64,000 nucleotides of DNA from Bacteroidales bacterium (GCA_030656615.1 JAUSOY010000070.1:21630-85629), one strand, 5' to 3'; positions 35,641-47,695 are shown, numbered from the stretch's first letter. The notes: a model not told the origin generated them from the letters alone. Program-made: numbers and translations.

Positions 35641-36237
35641 ATGACTGAAAAATCGAGCATAGAAATTTTAGAAGAATTCGCAAAAAGAAATTCTTATCGC
35701 TTTTACACCCATTCCAGCGTTTATGATCACAGTTTAAGTACTGCTGACCGATTTACCACAACAAAGTTTATTGTATTTGATTTTACCGAAATCTCAAAAA
35801 ATCTGTATTTTATTTTTTATGATTTGCATTCAACGAAAGCCTATTCAGGAAGTACCTATTGTGGGCTTTTTAAGAAGATTCAGAAGTGTAATAATGAAAT
35901 AAGGATTATTAAAAGAGACTGGGTAGATGTGCTGAGGTTTAAGAAAAGATTTTTAAGCAGTGATTCCTATATCGACAAGGAAGTTAGTATTTTCACTGAA
36001 AATAGCTCGCTTGATTTGTCCATTGTAAATTCAAAGAATATCCGTTTGTTTGTTGATATCAATAAGCGGATTTCGCCACTCGAGATGGTGAGCACGCGAG
36101 AATCGTGGAGTATAGTTCCTGAACTGAATGGAAATGATTTAGTGGCCATTAAAACCAATTTCTGGGAAATGGATTTTGAAAATCTTAAATATTTTATTGA
36201 AAAAGGATGTGAATTGATGAAGTCAATTCAGTCGTAG
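35641..36237 (+). CDS. Uncharacterised 198-residue protein
   Basis: I do not recognise a family. The sequence is a mixed alpha/beta protein with no signal peptide or membrane segment; it opens TEKSSIEILEEFAKRNSYRF and ends with an acidic-basic helix. The frame extends upstream to 35566, but the ATG at 35641 is more typical. It follows the PNGase-like gene and precedes a strong bidirectional terminator shared with GAPDH. Confidence 0.6.
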   Translation: MTEKSSIEILEEFAKRNSYRFYTHSSVYDHSLSTADRFTTTKFIVFDFTEISKNLYFIFYDLHSTKAYSGSTYCGLFKKIQKCNNEIRIIKRDWVDVLRFKKRFLSSDSYIDKEVSIFTENSSLDLSIVNSKNIRLFVDINKRISPLEMVSTRESWSIVPELNGNDLVAIKTNFWEMDFENLKYFIEKGCELMKSIQS

Positions 36238-36274
36238 TATTTTCAGAAAGTTGATTATTGCAGGCTATAAAAAA

Positions 36275-36306
36275 GCGAGGCTGGTTCGATTTCGAACCAG
36301 CCTCGC
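36275..36306. terminator. Bidirectional terminator between the 198-aa gene and gapA
   Basis: A perfect 15-bp stem (GCGAGGCTGGTTCGA and its complement, with a 2-base loop) flanked by A-run on the left and T-run on the right. It can end both the plus-strand gene upstream and the minus-strand gapA gene. Confidence 0.9.
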
Positions 36307-36324
36307 TTTTTTATAAATATCATT

Positions 36325-37335
36325 TTACATATGTGCAACTTTTTCGACTAGGTCGGCCAATCGGCTGGAATAACCAACTTCATTATCGTACCATGAAACA
36401 ATTTTCACAAATTTACCACCGCTTACCATTGTTAGTAAACTGTCATAAATCGATGAATGTGTATTGCCCACAATATCAATACTTACAATGGGGTCAACGC
36501 AGAATTCGAGAACGCCTTTCATTTTGCCTTCCGAAGCTTCTTTCATAGCGGCATGAATTTCTTCTTTGGTAGCAGCATTTTCAAGTTCCAGCGTTAGGTC
36601 AATTACTGAGCCGTCGGGAGTGGGTACACGCATCGCGAAACCGTCCAGTTTGCCATCCAGTTCAGGAATTACCAGTCCAACGGCCTTAGCGGCGCCGGTT
36701 TTGGTTGGAATAATTGACATGGCGGCTGCACGGGCTCTGCGTAAATCTTTATGCGGTGCATCCAGAATGATCTGATCATTGGTGTATGAATGAATGGTAT
36801 TCATCAATCCACGAACAATTCCAAATTTGTCATTCATAACTTTCGCTATAGGAGCCAGGCAGTTTGTTGTGCATGATGCGTTAGAAATCAGCTTGTGCTC
36901 GGGTTTAAGCAAGTCGCTGTTTACACCTAAAACTACGGTGAGATCAACATCGTCTTTTGAATCAGAGGGAACTGAAAGAACGACCTTTCGTGCTCCGGCT
37001 GTCAGATGTTTACTCATTTTTTCACGGGTACGGAAAACTCCGGTACACTCGGCCACGATGTCGATACCATATTCTTTCCATGGAAGATTTGCAGGATCTC
37101 TTTCTGCAAAAATTCTGATTTTATGATTGTTAACTACCAGAAAATCACCGTCAACAGCTACCTGACCGGGAAAACGGCCATGTATTGAGTCATATTTGAG
37201 TAGATGCGCAAGCGTTTTTGAATCGGTAAGGTCGTTTATGGCCACTACTTCAACACCGTCTTTTGCGAGGAGGGCGCGGAAGGTAAGTCTGCCTATGCGT
37301 CCAAATCCATTTATTGCTATTTTTTTCGTATTCAT
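36325..37335 (-). CDS. gapA: Glyceraldehyde-3-phosphate dehydrogenase
   Basis: The 336-residue enzyme begins IAINGFGRIGRLTFRALL (NAD-binding Rossmann fold) and has the catalytic Cys155 in SNASCTTNCLAP. The ATG at 37333-37335 is used; a longer frame adds a few residues with no family similarity. It catalyses oxidative phosphorylation of glyceraldehyde 3-phosphate in glycolysis. Confidence 0.96.
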   Translation of the reverse strand: MNTKKIAINGFGRIGRLTFRALLAKDGVEVVAINDLTDSKTLAHLLKYDSIHGRFPGQVAVDGDFLVVNNHKIRIFAERDPANLPWKEYGIDIVAECTGVFRTREKMSKHLTAGARKVVLSVPSDSKDDVDLTVVLGVNSDLLKPEHKLISNASCTTNCLAPIAKVMNDKFGIVRGLMNTIHSYTNDQIILDAPHKDLRRARAAAMSIIPTKTGAAKAVGLVIPELDGKLDGFAMRVPTPDGSVIDLTLELENAATKEEIHAAMKEASEGKMKGVLEFCVDPIVSIDIVGNTHSSIYDSLLTMVSGGKFVKIVSWYDNEVGYSSRLADLVEKVAHM

Positions 37336-37408
37336 AATTCGGAGTTTTAGATTTGAATTACGGGGCAAATTTAATCATTTTATACCGATAAGGAATTAAT
37401 AATAACGT

Positions 37409-39427
37409 TTAAAAGCCACCTTTGAACCGTATTCCAGTCATAAATTGGATACCCGGCTCAGGTACATTGGAATGATCGAAGTAGGTTTGATTAAGAAGAT
37501 TGCTGATATGTGTAAAAATAGTATAACGAGGTGTTGTCCAGTTGAGTCTTAAACCAGCCAATGCGAAAACCGGATAATCTTTTTCGACCTCGGATTGGCC
37601 TTCAATAAAATCAAGATGCTTCCCTTTACGCTCTTGTATGCTGATATTCCAAATAGCCGAAAGTCGTGTCCAGATGGTTTGACTTACCTTAATATCTGCT
37701 TTATGGCGTATATGATCTAAAACATATTTCGACTGAAGTTGATCGCTGTTTTTTTCAGACATCATATAGGTATATGAAATGTTTATTTTGTTAAAACCAG
37801 GCAATTTAAAGCCCGAGCCAATTTCAATACCCGTAATATTGACTGATGTGAGATTTTCGGCATGCCATATTTCTTCGTCCAATTTCTTCACCCAATCAAT
37901 CATATTTCTACCATCTCTTCTGAAAAGGCTGGCGTATGCATCCATATTTTTTTTTCTGTATTTAAAACCGGCTTCATACCAAAATGCTTCCTCGGGCAAT
38001 AGATTGATATTCCCCTGAATGGTTGAGCTTTGATAGTACAAATCAGTAAAACTAGGCATGCGGAGGCTCTTACTAAAATTTGAAAAAAGATTAGTATTTC
38101 TATTAAGTTGATATGATATATCAATTCCGGGGTAGAATTTCCAAATATTCAGAAAATTGTTATTCGATAGTAGAACACCTGCAGCTATATTCAGTTTTTC
38201 GAATTGGATAATATGCTCAGCGTAGAAGTTTTTTGTTTGCCTTGTCTTTGAACGGGTATAGAATGCAGAATCGTTCCCGGATACAGCAATAGGATTCTCG
38301 ATGATATCGCCTAATACATTGCTCAGGACTTTTTCTGAACGAAAATCGAATCCTGCTGAAGTAATTCCACCACGCCAATTAAACGTAGCTGGTAAAGAGA
38401 GGCTCCAGATTTCTGTTGTGTGATAATTATGGTTTTTGTACCAAACGGGCGATTCGTTGCGGAACAATTGAAATTCATCGTCATGCTGCCGGAGGCTTAT
38501 TTGAGGAGAAAGTTTTATTTTAGTTTCGGTGGCAAAATTGAGGGCTATAAATTTTACCTGAGTTTGTTCGAATTGCTCCGGATATTTGGGTGTATAGAAA
38601 CTGTTGGCACCAAAAGCCCTGTTTCCGATTCCTCCCTGCAATCGGACTGATATTTTTTTAGCCGAGTATCTGGAATTAAAAAATGCGTTAAGGTGTTTAT
38701 AATCTGTATTTTCAGTATAACCATCGGAGGTGGAATATGAAACTCCGGCAAAGGTATTTGTGTTTTTTAGAGAAATATTGGCAGCTGCATCTGCTTGGCC
38801 TGATTTAAAACTTCCAAAGGAAGCGCCGCCCTGATATTCATTTTCTACTGCCTGAAGGGTAATGATATTAATTACTCCATTGAACGCATTGGGTCCGAAT
38901 AATCTGGCAGCTGGACCCTTAAGTATTTCGATTCGTTCTATCCATTCAATATTAATTGGAAGGTTGAAATGATGATGCCCTGTTTGTGGGTCGTTCATAC
39001 TGACACCATTCAGCAGTATCAGCACCTGTTCAAATGTCCCTCCCCGGATACTGATATCGGATTGCATATCACCATTTCCTCTTTGGCGAATGTCGACTCC
39101 TGCTACATTTTCCAGCAAATCGGCCAGACTTTGACCTGTCGATGAAAGGATTTCTTCACGGCTGATGCATGTAATAATCCGAGCCGATTTTAGCGCCTCC
39201 ACCGGCGTGCGTTGTGCCGTTATAACTACTTCTTCCATCTCAAAAATTTTACTGATGGATGTGCTGTCTTTGCGTTCCTGTGCAACTGCCGGTTTGTATA
39301 GCAGACTGATGGCCAGCGTAAGTGTGCAGATTTTAATGGATTTACTCAGCGAGTTATACACTGAATACTTTTTTCGGGTCCAATGCTTAAAGTGCACTAC
39401 GGACTGTTTGATGGTTTGATTTTTCAT
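37409..39427 (-). CDS. TonB-dependent outer-membrane receptor
   Basis: The 672-residue protein has an export signal (ICTLTLAISLLYKPAVAQ), a plug domain with EMEEVVITAQRTPVEALKSA and SDISIRGGTFEQVLILLNGV, and then a beta-barrel with alternating polar and aromatic residues. Such receptors import ligands too large for porins (siderophores, B12, sugars), driven by TonB. The ligand cannot be told; the plug resembles the BtuB/FepA group. The ATG at 39425-39427 is chosen because the upstream extension has no signal-like character. Confidence 0.9.
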   Translation of the reverse strand: MKNQTIKQSVVHFKHWTRKKYSVYNSLSKSIKICTLTLAISLLYKPAVAQERKDSTSISKIFEMEEVVITAQRTPVEALKSARIITCISREEILSSTGQSLADLLENVAGVDIRQRGNGDMQSDISIRGGTFEQVLILLNGVSMNDPQTGHHHFNLPINIEWIERIEILKGPAARLFGPNAFNGVINIITLQAVENEYQGGASFGSFKSGQADAAANISLKNTNTFAGVSYSTSDGYTENTDYKHLNAFFNSRYSAKKISVRLQGGIGNRAFGANSFYTPKYPEQFEQTQVKFIALNFATETKIKLSPQISLRQHDDEFQLFRNESPVWYKNHNYHTTEIWSLSLPATFNWRGGITSAGFDFRSEKVLSNVLGDIIENPIAVSGNDSAFYTRSKTRQTKNFYAEHIIQFEKLNIAAGVLLSNNNFLNIWKFYPGIDISYQLNRNTNLFSNFSKSLRMPSFTDLYYQSSTIQGNINLLPEEAFWYEAGFKYRKKNMDAYASLFRRDGRNMIDWVKKLDEEIWHAENLTSVNITGIEIGSGFKLPGFNKINISYTYMMSEKNSDQLQSKYVLDHIRHKADIKVSQTIWTRLSAIWNISIQERKGKHLDFIEGQSEVEKDYPVFALAGLRLNWTTPRYTIFTHISNLLNQTYFDHSNVPEPGIQFMTGIRFKGGF

Positions 39428-39451
39428 GAAATATATTTTAATTTTCGCCGG

Positions 39452-39478
39452 CAAAAGTACAAAAGTCGGAAGTAGCAA
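39452..39478 (-). promoter_or_regulatory. Promoter of the TonB-dependent receptor gene
   Basis: On the minus strand TTG (39478-39476), a 16-base gap and TACTTTTG (39459-39452) match the Bacteroidota pattern, 24 bases before the ATG. Confidence 0.6.
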
Positions 39479-39593
39479 TTTCCCCAATCATTGAATATTA
39501 ATTTGTAATTAAATAACAATCAGCGAATTAAAAAATAACCTAAGAATAAATTGGGTTCGTGGCGTATAAAAGTAGTAACTTTCCGCCCCGTAA

Positions 39594-41225
<1,632 letters not shown>

Positions 41226-41278
41226 AAAAGTGAAACCCGGCATGCATAATGAACGGGATTTCCTAATTTTGCTGCCGT

Positions 41279-41731
41279 ATGAGAAAAGGATCTGATATCG
41301 TTATTAAAAATCGTAAAGCCGGTTTCGAATATTATCTTGTAGAACGATTTACTGCCGGTATAGAACTTACCGGAACGGAGATAAAGTCGATTCGGGCCGG
41401 AAAGGCTAACCTTTCTGATGCGTATTGCACCTTTCGCGGAAAGGAACTTTTCGTTATCAGCTTACATGTTGCTGAATATGATTTTGGTAATATTTACAAT
41501 CATGAACCCCGTCGTGACCGTCGCCTGCTCCTGACCCGCCGTGAATTGAAACGTCTTGATAATAAAGTTAAAGAAAAAGGATTTACCATCATTCCTACCC
41601 TTATGTTTATCAATGAGAAAGGGCTTGCAAAACTAGAAATAGCGTTGGCAAAGGGAAAGCATAGTTATGATAAGCGTGATACACTGAAACAAAAAGACCT
41701 GAAACGCGATATGGATCGCCGCGATGATTAA
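41279..41731 (+). CDS. smpB: SsrA-binding protein SmpB
   Basis: The 150-residue protein matches SmpB throughout: NRKAGFEYYLVERFTAGIEL, GTEIKSIRAGKANLSDAYC and the basic C-terminal tail KRDMDRR. It works with tmRNA in rescue of stalled ribosomes. It lies 53 bases downstream of pyrG. Confidence 0.97.
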   Translation: MRKGSDIVIKNRKAGFEYYLVERFTAGIELTGTEIKSIRAGKANLSDAYCTFRGKELFVISLHVAEYDFGNIYNHEPRRDRRLLLTRRELKRLDNKVKEKGFTIIPTLMFINEKGLAKLEIALAKGKHSYDKRDTLKQKDLKRDMDRRDD

Positions 41732-41745
41732 TTTTTTTTATCTGC

Positions 41746-42600
41746 ATGGATTATTCGAGTCAGCGAAAACCAGATTGGCTTAAAACCAGCCTCCGCCGTG
41801 ATGATAGGTATTATGAAACCGCCCGATTACTGAAGCGTAAGAAAATGCATACCATTTGCACCAGTGGTCACTGTCCGAATATTGGTGAATGCTGGGCAGC
41901 GGGTACCGCTACATTTATGATTCTTGGAGATATTTGTACCCGCAATTGCCGGTTCTGTAATACAAAAACAGGTAATCCACTTCCTGTTGATATGGAAGAA
42001 TCTCGTCGGCTGGCTGAAACAGTCCATGAAATGAAACTCAGACACTGTGTAATTACATCCGTAGACAGGGATGATTTACATGACGGAGGAGCGGCACATT
42101 GGGCAACAACCATTGAAGAAGTTCGCAAGCTCAACCCGGATGCAGGAATTGAAGTGCTTATCCCTGATTTTTCTGGAGATAAGGATGCAATAGCCATGAT
42201 AATTAATGCCAGACCCGATGTTTGTGGTCATAATCTTGAGACGGTTGAGCGCTTAACACCGTTCATACGTTCTAAGGCGAGTTACCGACGCAGTCTCGAA
42301 GTAATACGCATTTTATCCTCAGCGGGCTTGCGAACAAAATCGGGTATAATGCTCGGTCTTGGTGAAACCGAAGATGAGATATTGAAAACGATGGATGATT
42401 TATTGGATGCAGGTTGTAGAATATTAACCTTGGGACAATATTTACAACCCAGCCCAAAGCATGCCGAAGTAGTTGCCTGGTATGAACCTCGTTTATTTGA
42501 TAATTATAGGAGGATTGCCTTAGAAAAAGGATTTCAATTTGCCGAGTGCGGGCCTTTGGTGCGTTCATCTTATCATGCCGAAAATCATTCCGTCAAATGA
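41746..42600 (+). CDS. lipA: Lipoyl synthase
   Basis: A 284-residue radical-SAM enzyme that inserts sulfur into octanoyl chains. The auxiliary cluster motif is seen in CTSGHCPNIGECW (Cys at about residues 38, 43, 49), and the radical-SAM motif in ICTRNCRFCNT (CxxxCxxC). It ends with the ATGA overlap that starts lipB, so the two lipoate genes are coupled. Confidence 0.97.
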   Translation: MDYSSQRKPDWLKTSLRRDDRYYETARLLKRKKMHTICTSGHCPNIGECWAAGTATFMILGDICTRNCRFCNTKTGNPLPVDMEESRRLAETVHEMKLRHCVITSVDRDDLHDGGAAHWATTIEEVRKLNPDAGIEVLIPDFSGDKDAIAMIINARPDVCGHNLETVERLTPFIRSKASYRRSLEVIRILSSAGLRTKSGIMLGLGETEDEILKTMDDLLDAGCRILTLGQYLQPSPKHAEVVAWYEPRLFDNYRRIALEKGFQFAECGPLVRSSYHAENHSVK

Positions 42601-43307
42601 GCTCAGTTCATAAGAATGTGCGCTTTACCGATTTAGGACATCTGGATTATATGGCCTCGTGGGATTTGCAAGAGAAAATATGTGCTTCACTTGTGGAGGC
42701 TCGTATTACAGGTCGATTTGATGCGGTTTCACATCATTTGATGTTTGTAGAGCATCCGCATGTTTATACGCTTGGATTGAACGGAAATTCTGGTAATCTG
42801 CTGATGGAACCGGAATTTCTTCAGAAAATCGGTGCTTCATATTATAAGACAAACAGGGGAGGAGATATCACCTATCATGGCCCCGGGCAGTTAGTTGCTT
42901 ATCCAATCCTGAATATTGAAGCTTTTGCCAAAGGCATACGTGACTATATCTTTATGTTAGAAGCTGCGGTTATTAAATTTCTCAAAACGTATCAAATCGA
43001 TGCAGGACGTTTATCGGGGGCGACAGGGGTATGGCTCGAGCCTGAAACTTCACGGGCCCGCAAAATATGCGCGATTGGTGTCAGAGCCAGCCGTGGTATT
43101 AGTATGCACGGTTTCGCATTTAATGTAAATACCGACCTGAATTATTTTAATTATATCAATCCATGTGGTTTTACCGATAAAGGAGTTACATCCTTGGCAA
43201 AAGAATTGGGATTCGAATTACCGATGGATGTTGTAAAAAGCAAACTTAAAGAAGCGATAGGCGAAGTTTTTGAAATGAACTTCTCTCAGGATGTTTTTAT
43301 CGAATAA
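42597..43307 (+). CDS. lipB: Octanoyltransferase LipB
   Basis: The 236-residue enzyme attaches octanoyl groups to lipoyl domains. NRGGDITYHGPGQLVAYPIL and SGATGVWLE are the family core, and INPCGFTDKGVTSL holds the catalytic Cys and, nearby, the conserved Lys/Thr. The ATG at 42597 overlaps the lipA stop (ATGA); the longer frame begins within lipA and is not used. Confidence 0.96.
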   Translation: MSSVHKNVRFTDLGHLDYMASWDLQEKICASLVEARITGRFDAVSHHLMFVEHPHVYTLGLNGNSGNLLMEPEFLQKIGASYYKTNRGGDITYHGPGQLVAYPILNIEAFAKGIRDYIFMLEAAVIKFLKTYQIDAGRLSGATGVWLEPETSRARKICAIGVRASRGISMHGFAFNVNTDLNYFNYINPCGFTDKGVTSLAKELGFELPMDVVKSKLKEAIGEVFEMNFSQDVFIE

Positions 43308-43321
43308 TTCTGTAAAAATTC

Positions 43322-43903
43322 CTAATATGTTTTTATCACAGCACCTCTTTCGCTGTATTTAATACCACTGGTATCCAAGGGTTTGCCTTCTGGTGTATAT
43401 TTGATGTATTTTTCTTCAAAAAGCTGACCTTCTGAGTTCCATAGCTTTAGAGCAGTATTGGTTTTGAAACCAGCTTTATTATATTGCGTTTCTTCGATTT
43501 CGTTTCCCGCCTTATTGTATTTGAAAACGTTTTTAAGCCAAAGTGTTTCAACGCCATTCGCATCATAAATAACATAAATCGATTCAACTTTCAAATTATT
43601 AATATATTTGAAGTTGTTGATGGTTTTTTCGAGCGTAGTTCCGTTCGCTGATTTAGAGATGTATATTTCTTCGATGCGGTTATTGTTGTTGTCGTATTTA
43701 TAATAATACTCACTTCGCCCACGAATAGTACTGTCAGGATTATAGGTGATATCTATACGTTCGATAATGTTTTTATTGTTGTCGTAAACAAGAACCGGAC
43801 CTTTAGCAGTTTCCTGTTTTGTATCATGGGATGCAGATTGATTACAAGATGCCAGAGTTCCGAGCAATGCGATGAGGATTAAATTTCTAAATGCAGTTTT
43901 CAT
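43322..43903 (-). CDS. Lipoprotein with YD-like sequence repeats
   Basis: The 193-residue protein has a lipoprotein signal ending in TLASC, followed by repeated strands of the form 'YDNNNNRIEEIYIS', 'YNKAGNEIEETQY' and similar units about 25 residues apart, which resemble RHS/YD-type beta-repeats. Function is unknown. It converges on lipB with only 14 bases between, and stands before the RelA-like gene. Confidence 0.75.
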   Translation of the reverse strand: MKTAFRNLILIALLGTLASCNQSASHDTKQETAKGPVLVYDNNKNIIERIDITYNPDSTIRGRSEYYYKYDNNNNRIEEIYISKSANGTTLEKTINNFKYINNLKVESIYVIYDANGVETLWLKNVFKYNKAGNEIEETQYNKAGFKTNTALKLWNSEGQLFEEKYIKYTPEGKPLDTSGIKYSERGAVIKTY

Positions 43904-43958
43904 GGTATTTTTATAATAATTCATGACAAAGATAATACGCTAATTTCTGAGTTACAAC

Positions 43959-46109
43959 TTAATCGAGTATCCTTCTAACTTTGGCAATACCCTCAATTTT
44001 TAAAAGTTTATGGATGACTTCCTGAACATGTAAGTTGCTGGTAACCTGAATCATAATACGACCGCTCAGGATTTTGTTTTTTGCATCCAATGAGATGGAT
44101 TGAATATTTGATTTAATATCGGAAGTTATTATGGATGTGATTTCGTTTAAAATCCCTATCCGGTCATCACCACTGATATGTAATGTTGCCAGAGATGGTT
44201 GATTCCCGGCTTCATCATTCCAGCTTGCTTTCAAAGCGCGGTAAGCATGTTTTGCTAGCATATCATTGGCATTCGGACAGTTTATCCGATGGATGGTTAT
44301 CCCTCGGTTAATGGTTACGAATCCGAAAATTTCATCCCCGATGATAGGTGTGCAGCACTTGGCCAGGGTATAGCTGATATCACTTCCATAGTCTTCGATG
44401 GTAAGTAAATTACCTATTTCATTTTCCTTGCCGGTATTTTTTGCGGGAATATTTACTTTTTGATAGGGTGTTTTCTGAGCTTCCTTTGATTCGATAATAA
44501 TCTTTTTTATTCCCGGCCAGTCAAACTTTTCTGAGGCAATTCCAGCATAAAGATCCAATGCGGTTTTGCACTGATAATTTTTCATCAGATAGTTTATTCC
44601 ATCGTCGTCGAGTTGGATTTTCCAGTTACGACAGCGCCGCAGGAGTGCTTCACGGCCAACCTCGGCCATTCTGACCTGATCCTCATTCAATGTTTTTCTT
44701 ATCCGGTTTCTGGCTTTGTTGGTTACCACAAAATTGAGCCAATCGAGTTTTGGAACCTGATTTTTAGAAGTCAGGATTTCAACAACATCGCCGTTTTTTA
44801 AACTCTGCCGAATATTGGCAGCTTTGCCGTTGATTTTAGCACCATGACAGGTGGCCCCAATATTTGTGTGAATATCGAAGGCAAAATCCAGTACTGTGGC
44901 ATTGCGCGGCAATTGTCTGACATCGCCTTTGGGAGTTAGAACGAATATCTCATCCGAATTGAATTTTTCACCTGAGAAATTTGATTCTCGTCCGGATGAA
45001 GGGCTTTCAAGGGTTTCCCGAATGGTTTTGAGCCATTGATCGGCAGTGGATATTTCTTTAGCTTCCTTATATTTCCAGTGGGCAGCATCTCCTTTTTCAG
45101 CAATTTCATCCATGCGTTTTGTCCGTATTTGTACCTCGACAATACGCCCTGACTTATCTTTTACCGTGGTATGAAGACTTTCATAACCACTTGGTTTGGG
45201 TGATGTTAGCCAGTCGCGAAGCCGGGCAGGTTCAGGCGGGTATAAATTACTTACAATGGAATAAACTTTCCAGCAGTCGGGTTTTTCTTGATCTCCAGAG
45301 GTATCTAAAATTATCCGAATGGCAAATAAGTCGTAAACACCTTCAAATTCCACCTCTTGTTTTTTCATCTTTGTCCAAATGGAAGGGATGCTCTTAAATC
45401 GCCATTTAATATCAAACCGAAGTTTTTCTGCATGGAGTTGTTTTCTCACAGGCGCCAAAAAACCGTTGATGAAAGCTTGTTGTTTTGCTCGTGAATCCGT
45501 TACTTTTTTTTCTATCGATGTGTAAATTTCCGGGTAACTATAGCGCATTACCTTATCTTCGAATTCGGTTTTTATTCTGTAAAGCCCCAAACGATGTGCG
45601 AATGGGATAAAAACCTGCCCAACTCTTCTAAGTATCTGTTTTTGAGTGTTTGAGTCTGTACTTTCATAATGCCGAATAAGATATAGCATGATAGCCATCC
45701 GGATAAAAACGGTACGAATATCACTGACCAGACTCAGGAATAATTTTTTAAAATTTTCAGACTCAATGCTGATTTTATTGAGGTTAAGTGTAGAGACATT
45801 TTCCAGGTCTTTTACGATTAATGCTACATCCTTTCCACAATACTTTTCTATGGATTCAATATCGATTTTTTCTTTGGAGTATAAATCATGTACGATGAAA
45901 GCACATATTGAGGTTTGTCCGAGAGCCATTTCTATGGCCATGATGTACGAAATTTCAGATTCCTTATTGGGGATTTCAGGAGAGGCTGTTGAATTGAAAG
46001 TGAAATACCACTCCAGTGCTTTTTCGATGCCTTTAGTGTGTTTTTTATTCGCGGTACTCTGAAAATGCCTTAAGAGGTAACCAAAACTATATGAATGAGT
46101 AGTCCCCAT
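43959..46109 (-). CDS. relA: RelA/SpoT-family (p)ppGpp synthetase with decayed HD domain
   Basis: The order is: a degenerate HD hydrolase domain (1-170), synthetase (about 210-370), TGS (about 390-460), and ACT at the end. Synthetase core motifs are intact: GVYDLFAIRII, PKPSGYESLHTTV and VEVQIRTKRMDEIAEKGDAAHW. TGS begins FVLTPKGDVRQLPRNATVLDFAF. In the HD region only IVHDLYSKEK remains of the HD signature; the first His and the downstream ED pair of bifunctional enzymes are missing, so hydrolysis is probably lost. The ATG at 46109 is preferred to the TTG before it. Confidence 0.9.
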   Translation of the reverse strand: MGTTHSYSFGYLLRHFQSTANKKHTKGIEKALEWYFTFNSTASPEIPNKESEISYIMAIEMALGQTSICAFIVHDLYSKEKIDIESIEKYCGKDVALIVKDLENVSTLNLNKISIESENFKKLFLSLVSDIRTVFIRMAIMLYLIRHYESTDSNTQKQILRRVGQVFIPFAHRLGLYRIKTEFEDKVMRYSYPEIYTSIEKKVTDSRAKQQAFINGFLAPVRKQLHAEKLRFDIKWRFKSIPSIWTKMKKQEVEFEGVYDLFAIRIILDTSGDQEKPDCWKVYSIVSNLYPPEPARLRDWLTSPKPSGYESLHTTVKDKSGRIVEVQIRTKRMDEIAEKGDAAHWKYKEAKEISTADQWLKTIRETLESPSSGRESNFSGEKFNSDEIFVLTPKGDVRQLPRNATVLDFAFDIHTNIGATCHGAKINGKAANIRQSLKNGDVVEILTSKNQVPKLDWLNFVVTNKARNRIRKTLNEDQVRMAEVGREALLRRCRNWKIQLDDDGINYLMKNYQCKTALDLYAGIASEKFDWPGIKKIIIESKEAQKTPYQKVNIPAKNTGKENEIGNLLTIEDYGSDISYTLAKCCTPIIGDEIFGFVTINRGITIHRINCPNANDMLAKHAYRALKASWNDEAGNQPSLATLHISGDDRIGILNEITSIITSDIKSNIQSISLDAKNKILSGRIMIQVTSNLHVQEVIHKLLKIEGIAKVRRILD

Positions 46110-46157
46110 CAATTGTATTCGTTCGTTATTGTAATCGCTTGTAAAAATAATTAAAAA

Positions 46158-46193
46158 AAAGAGGGCTATCTGAATCGATAACCCTCTTTTCTT
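46158..46193 (-). terminator. Intrinsic terminator after floA
   Basis: An inverted repeat (AAAAGAGGG... with CCCTCTTTT, containing a mismatch) at 46158-46190, and on the minus strand a T-run follows, as expected for the end of the clpS-nfeD-floA transcription unit. Confidence 0.75.
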
Positions 46194-46211
46194 TAATAAA
46201 ATTCGGTGATT

Positions 46212-47216
46212 TTATTTTGTAGAACTATCGTCGAAATTATCTGTTTTAGGTTTTCCGGGTTGTGATATTGAATCACGCATCTTTGTATCGGCTTTCACAT
46301 TTTCAAGTTTATAATAGTCGAAAACGCCAAGGTTACCACTGCGAAATGCGTCGGCAAGAGCCTTTGGAATTTCTGCTTCGGCCAGAATAACCTGTGCGCG
46401 GGCTTCCTGCGCTTTGGCTTTCATTTCCTGTTCGAGTGCTACAGCCATAGCCCGTCTTTCTTCAGCCTTGGCCTGTGCAATATTCTTGTCGGCATTGGCT
46501 TGATCCATTTGCAATACAGCGCCGATATTTTTACCTACATCGATGTCAGCGATATCGATGGAAAGGATTTCAAAAGCTGTACCCGAGTCAAGACCTTTAT
46601 TGAGAACTAATTTGGATATTGAATCCGGATTTTCGAGAACTACTTTATGGCTGGCTGCCGATCCGATTGAGGATACGATGCCTTCTCCAACACGTGCCAG
46701 AATTGTTTCTTCGCCTGCACCACCCACCAAGCGGCGGAGATTGGCTCTTACGGTAACTCTTGCTTTGGCTACCAGCTGTATCCCATCTTTAGCAACGGCA
46801 GTTACAGGAGGTGTATCAAGCACTCGAGGTTGAACGGACATTTGAACGGCTTCAAATACGTCGCGACCAGCCAAATCGATGGCGGTGGCTGTTTTAAAAT
46901 CGAGACCCATGTTGGCTTTTTCGGCAGAAATCAATGCATTAATTACCGATTTAATTCTTCCGCCCGCCAAAAAATGAGCTTCCAATTCATTGCGATTAAG
47001 CGTTAAACCAGCTTTGGTGGAGGCTATCAGGCTATTTACAATAAGTGAAGGAGGTACTTTTCTCCAACGCATCAATACCAGCTGAAGAAGAGATATTCTT
47101 ACTCCGGAGACTAGGGCCGAAAACCACAGACCAACGGGAATAAAATAAAATATTACCCACAGTCCGAATAAGGATGCTACTCCAATGACCAAAATCAATA
47201 CAAAATTTGCTTCCAT
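46212..47216 (-). CDS. floA: Flotillin-like protein FloA
   Basis: The 334-residue protein has an N-terminal membrane hairpin (residues about 5-45), a PHB/SPFH domain ([33 protein letters not shown]), and a charged helical region ending with [19 protein letters not shown], which is typical of bacterial FloA. Flotillins organise membrane microdomains. NfeD, its usual partner, lies immediately upstream. Confidence 0.93.
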   Translation of the reverse strand: MEANFVLILVIGVASLFGLWVIFYFIPVGLWFSALVSGVRISLLQLVLMRWRKVPPSLIVNSLIASTKAGLTLNRNELEAHFLAGGRIKSVINALISAEKANMGLDFKTATAIDLAGRDVFEAVQMSVQPRVLDTPPVTAVAKDGIQLVAKARVTVRANLRRLVGGAGEETILARVGEGIVSSIGSAASHKVVLENPDSISKLVLNKGLDSGTAFEILSIDIADIDVGKNIGAVLQMDQANADKNIAQAKAEERRAMAVALEQEMKAKAQEARAQVILAEAEIPKALADAFRSGNLGVFDYYKLENVKADTKMRDSISQPGKPKTDNFDDSSTK

Positions 47217-47221
47217 GTTAT

Positions 47222-47689
47222 TTAGTTGTTAGATTTTACAAAAATTTTGCTGTGTTCTGTTTTTATGACAATTATGTTTTTTCCAGGATCAATAAACTCG
47301 CCAAATGTTTGAGCTTCGAAATATTCGCCTTTAATTTCAACATTTCCCATAGGAGCCAACCGGGAAACACTTACACCAATATCTCCGGCTTTGACTTTTT
47401 CAGCTTCTACAATATTTACCTGACTACTAATGGTATCTTTTAGCATGAGCTTATTCCAGGTTTTTGATTTTAAACTGAAGTATAGTGCAATAACAGAAAC
47501 AAGAATGGTTCCTGCGAGGGTAATAACACCGGGAATGTTGCCATGAGTAGCAAAAGCCTGCCAAATAGCTATTCCAAGGGCAATTAAACCAAGAACTCCG
47601 GCAATGGTGGTTCCGGGAATCACTAAAACTTCAAGAATGACCAGTAATAAACCGATTACGATGATGATCAGAATAATTGTCCAGGACAT
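47222..47689 (-). CDS. NfeD-family membrane protein
   Basis: A short NfeD form: 155 residues, about three membrane segments (residues 5-85), then the NfeD C-terminal OB-fold ([34 protein letters not shown]). Short NfeD proteins partner with flotillin-like proteins. It lies 5 bases upstream of floA in the same operon. Confidence 0.92.
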   Translation of the reverse strand: MSWTIILIIIVIGLLLVILEVLVIPGTTIAGVLGLIALGIAIWQAFATHGNIPGVITLAGTILVSVIALYFSLKSKTWNKLMLKDTISSQVNIVEAEKVKAGDIGVSVSRLAPMGNVEIKGEYFEAQTFGEFIDPGKNIIVIKTEHSKIFVKSNN

Positions 47690-47695
47690 AGTACC

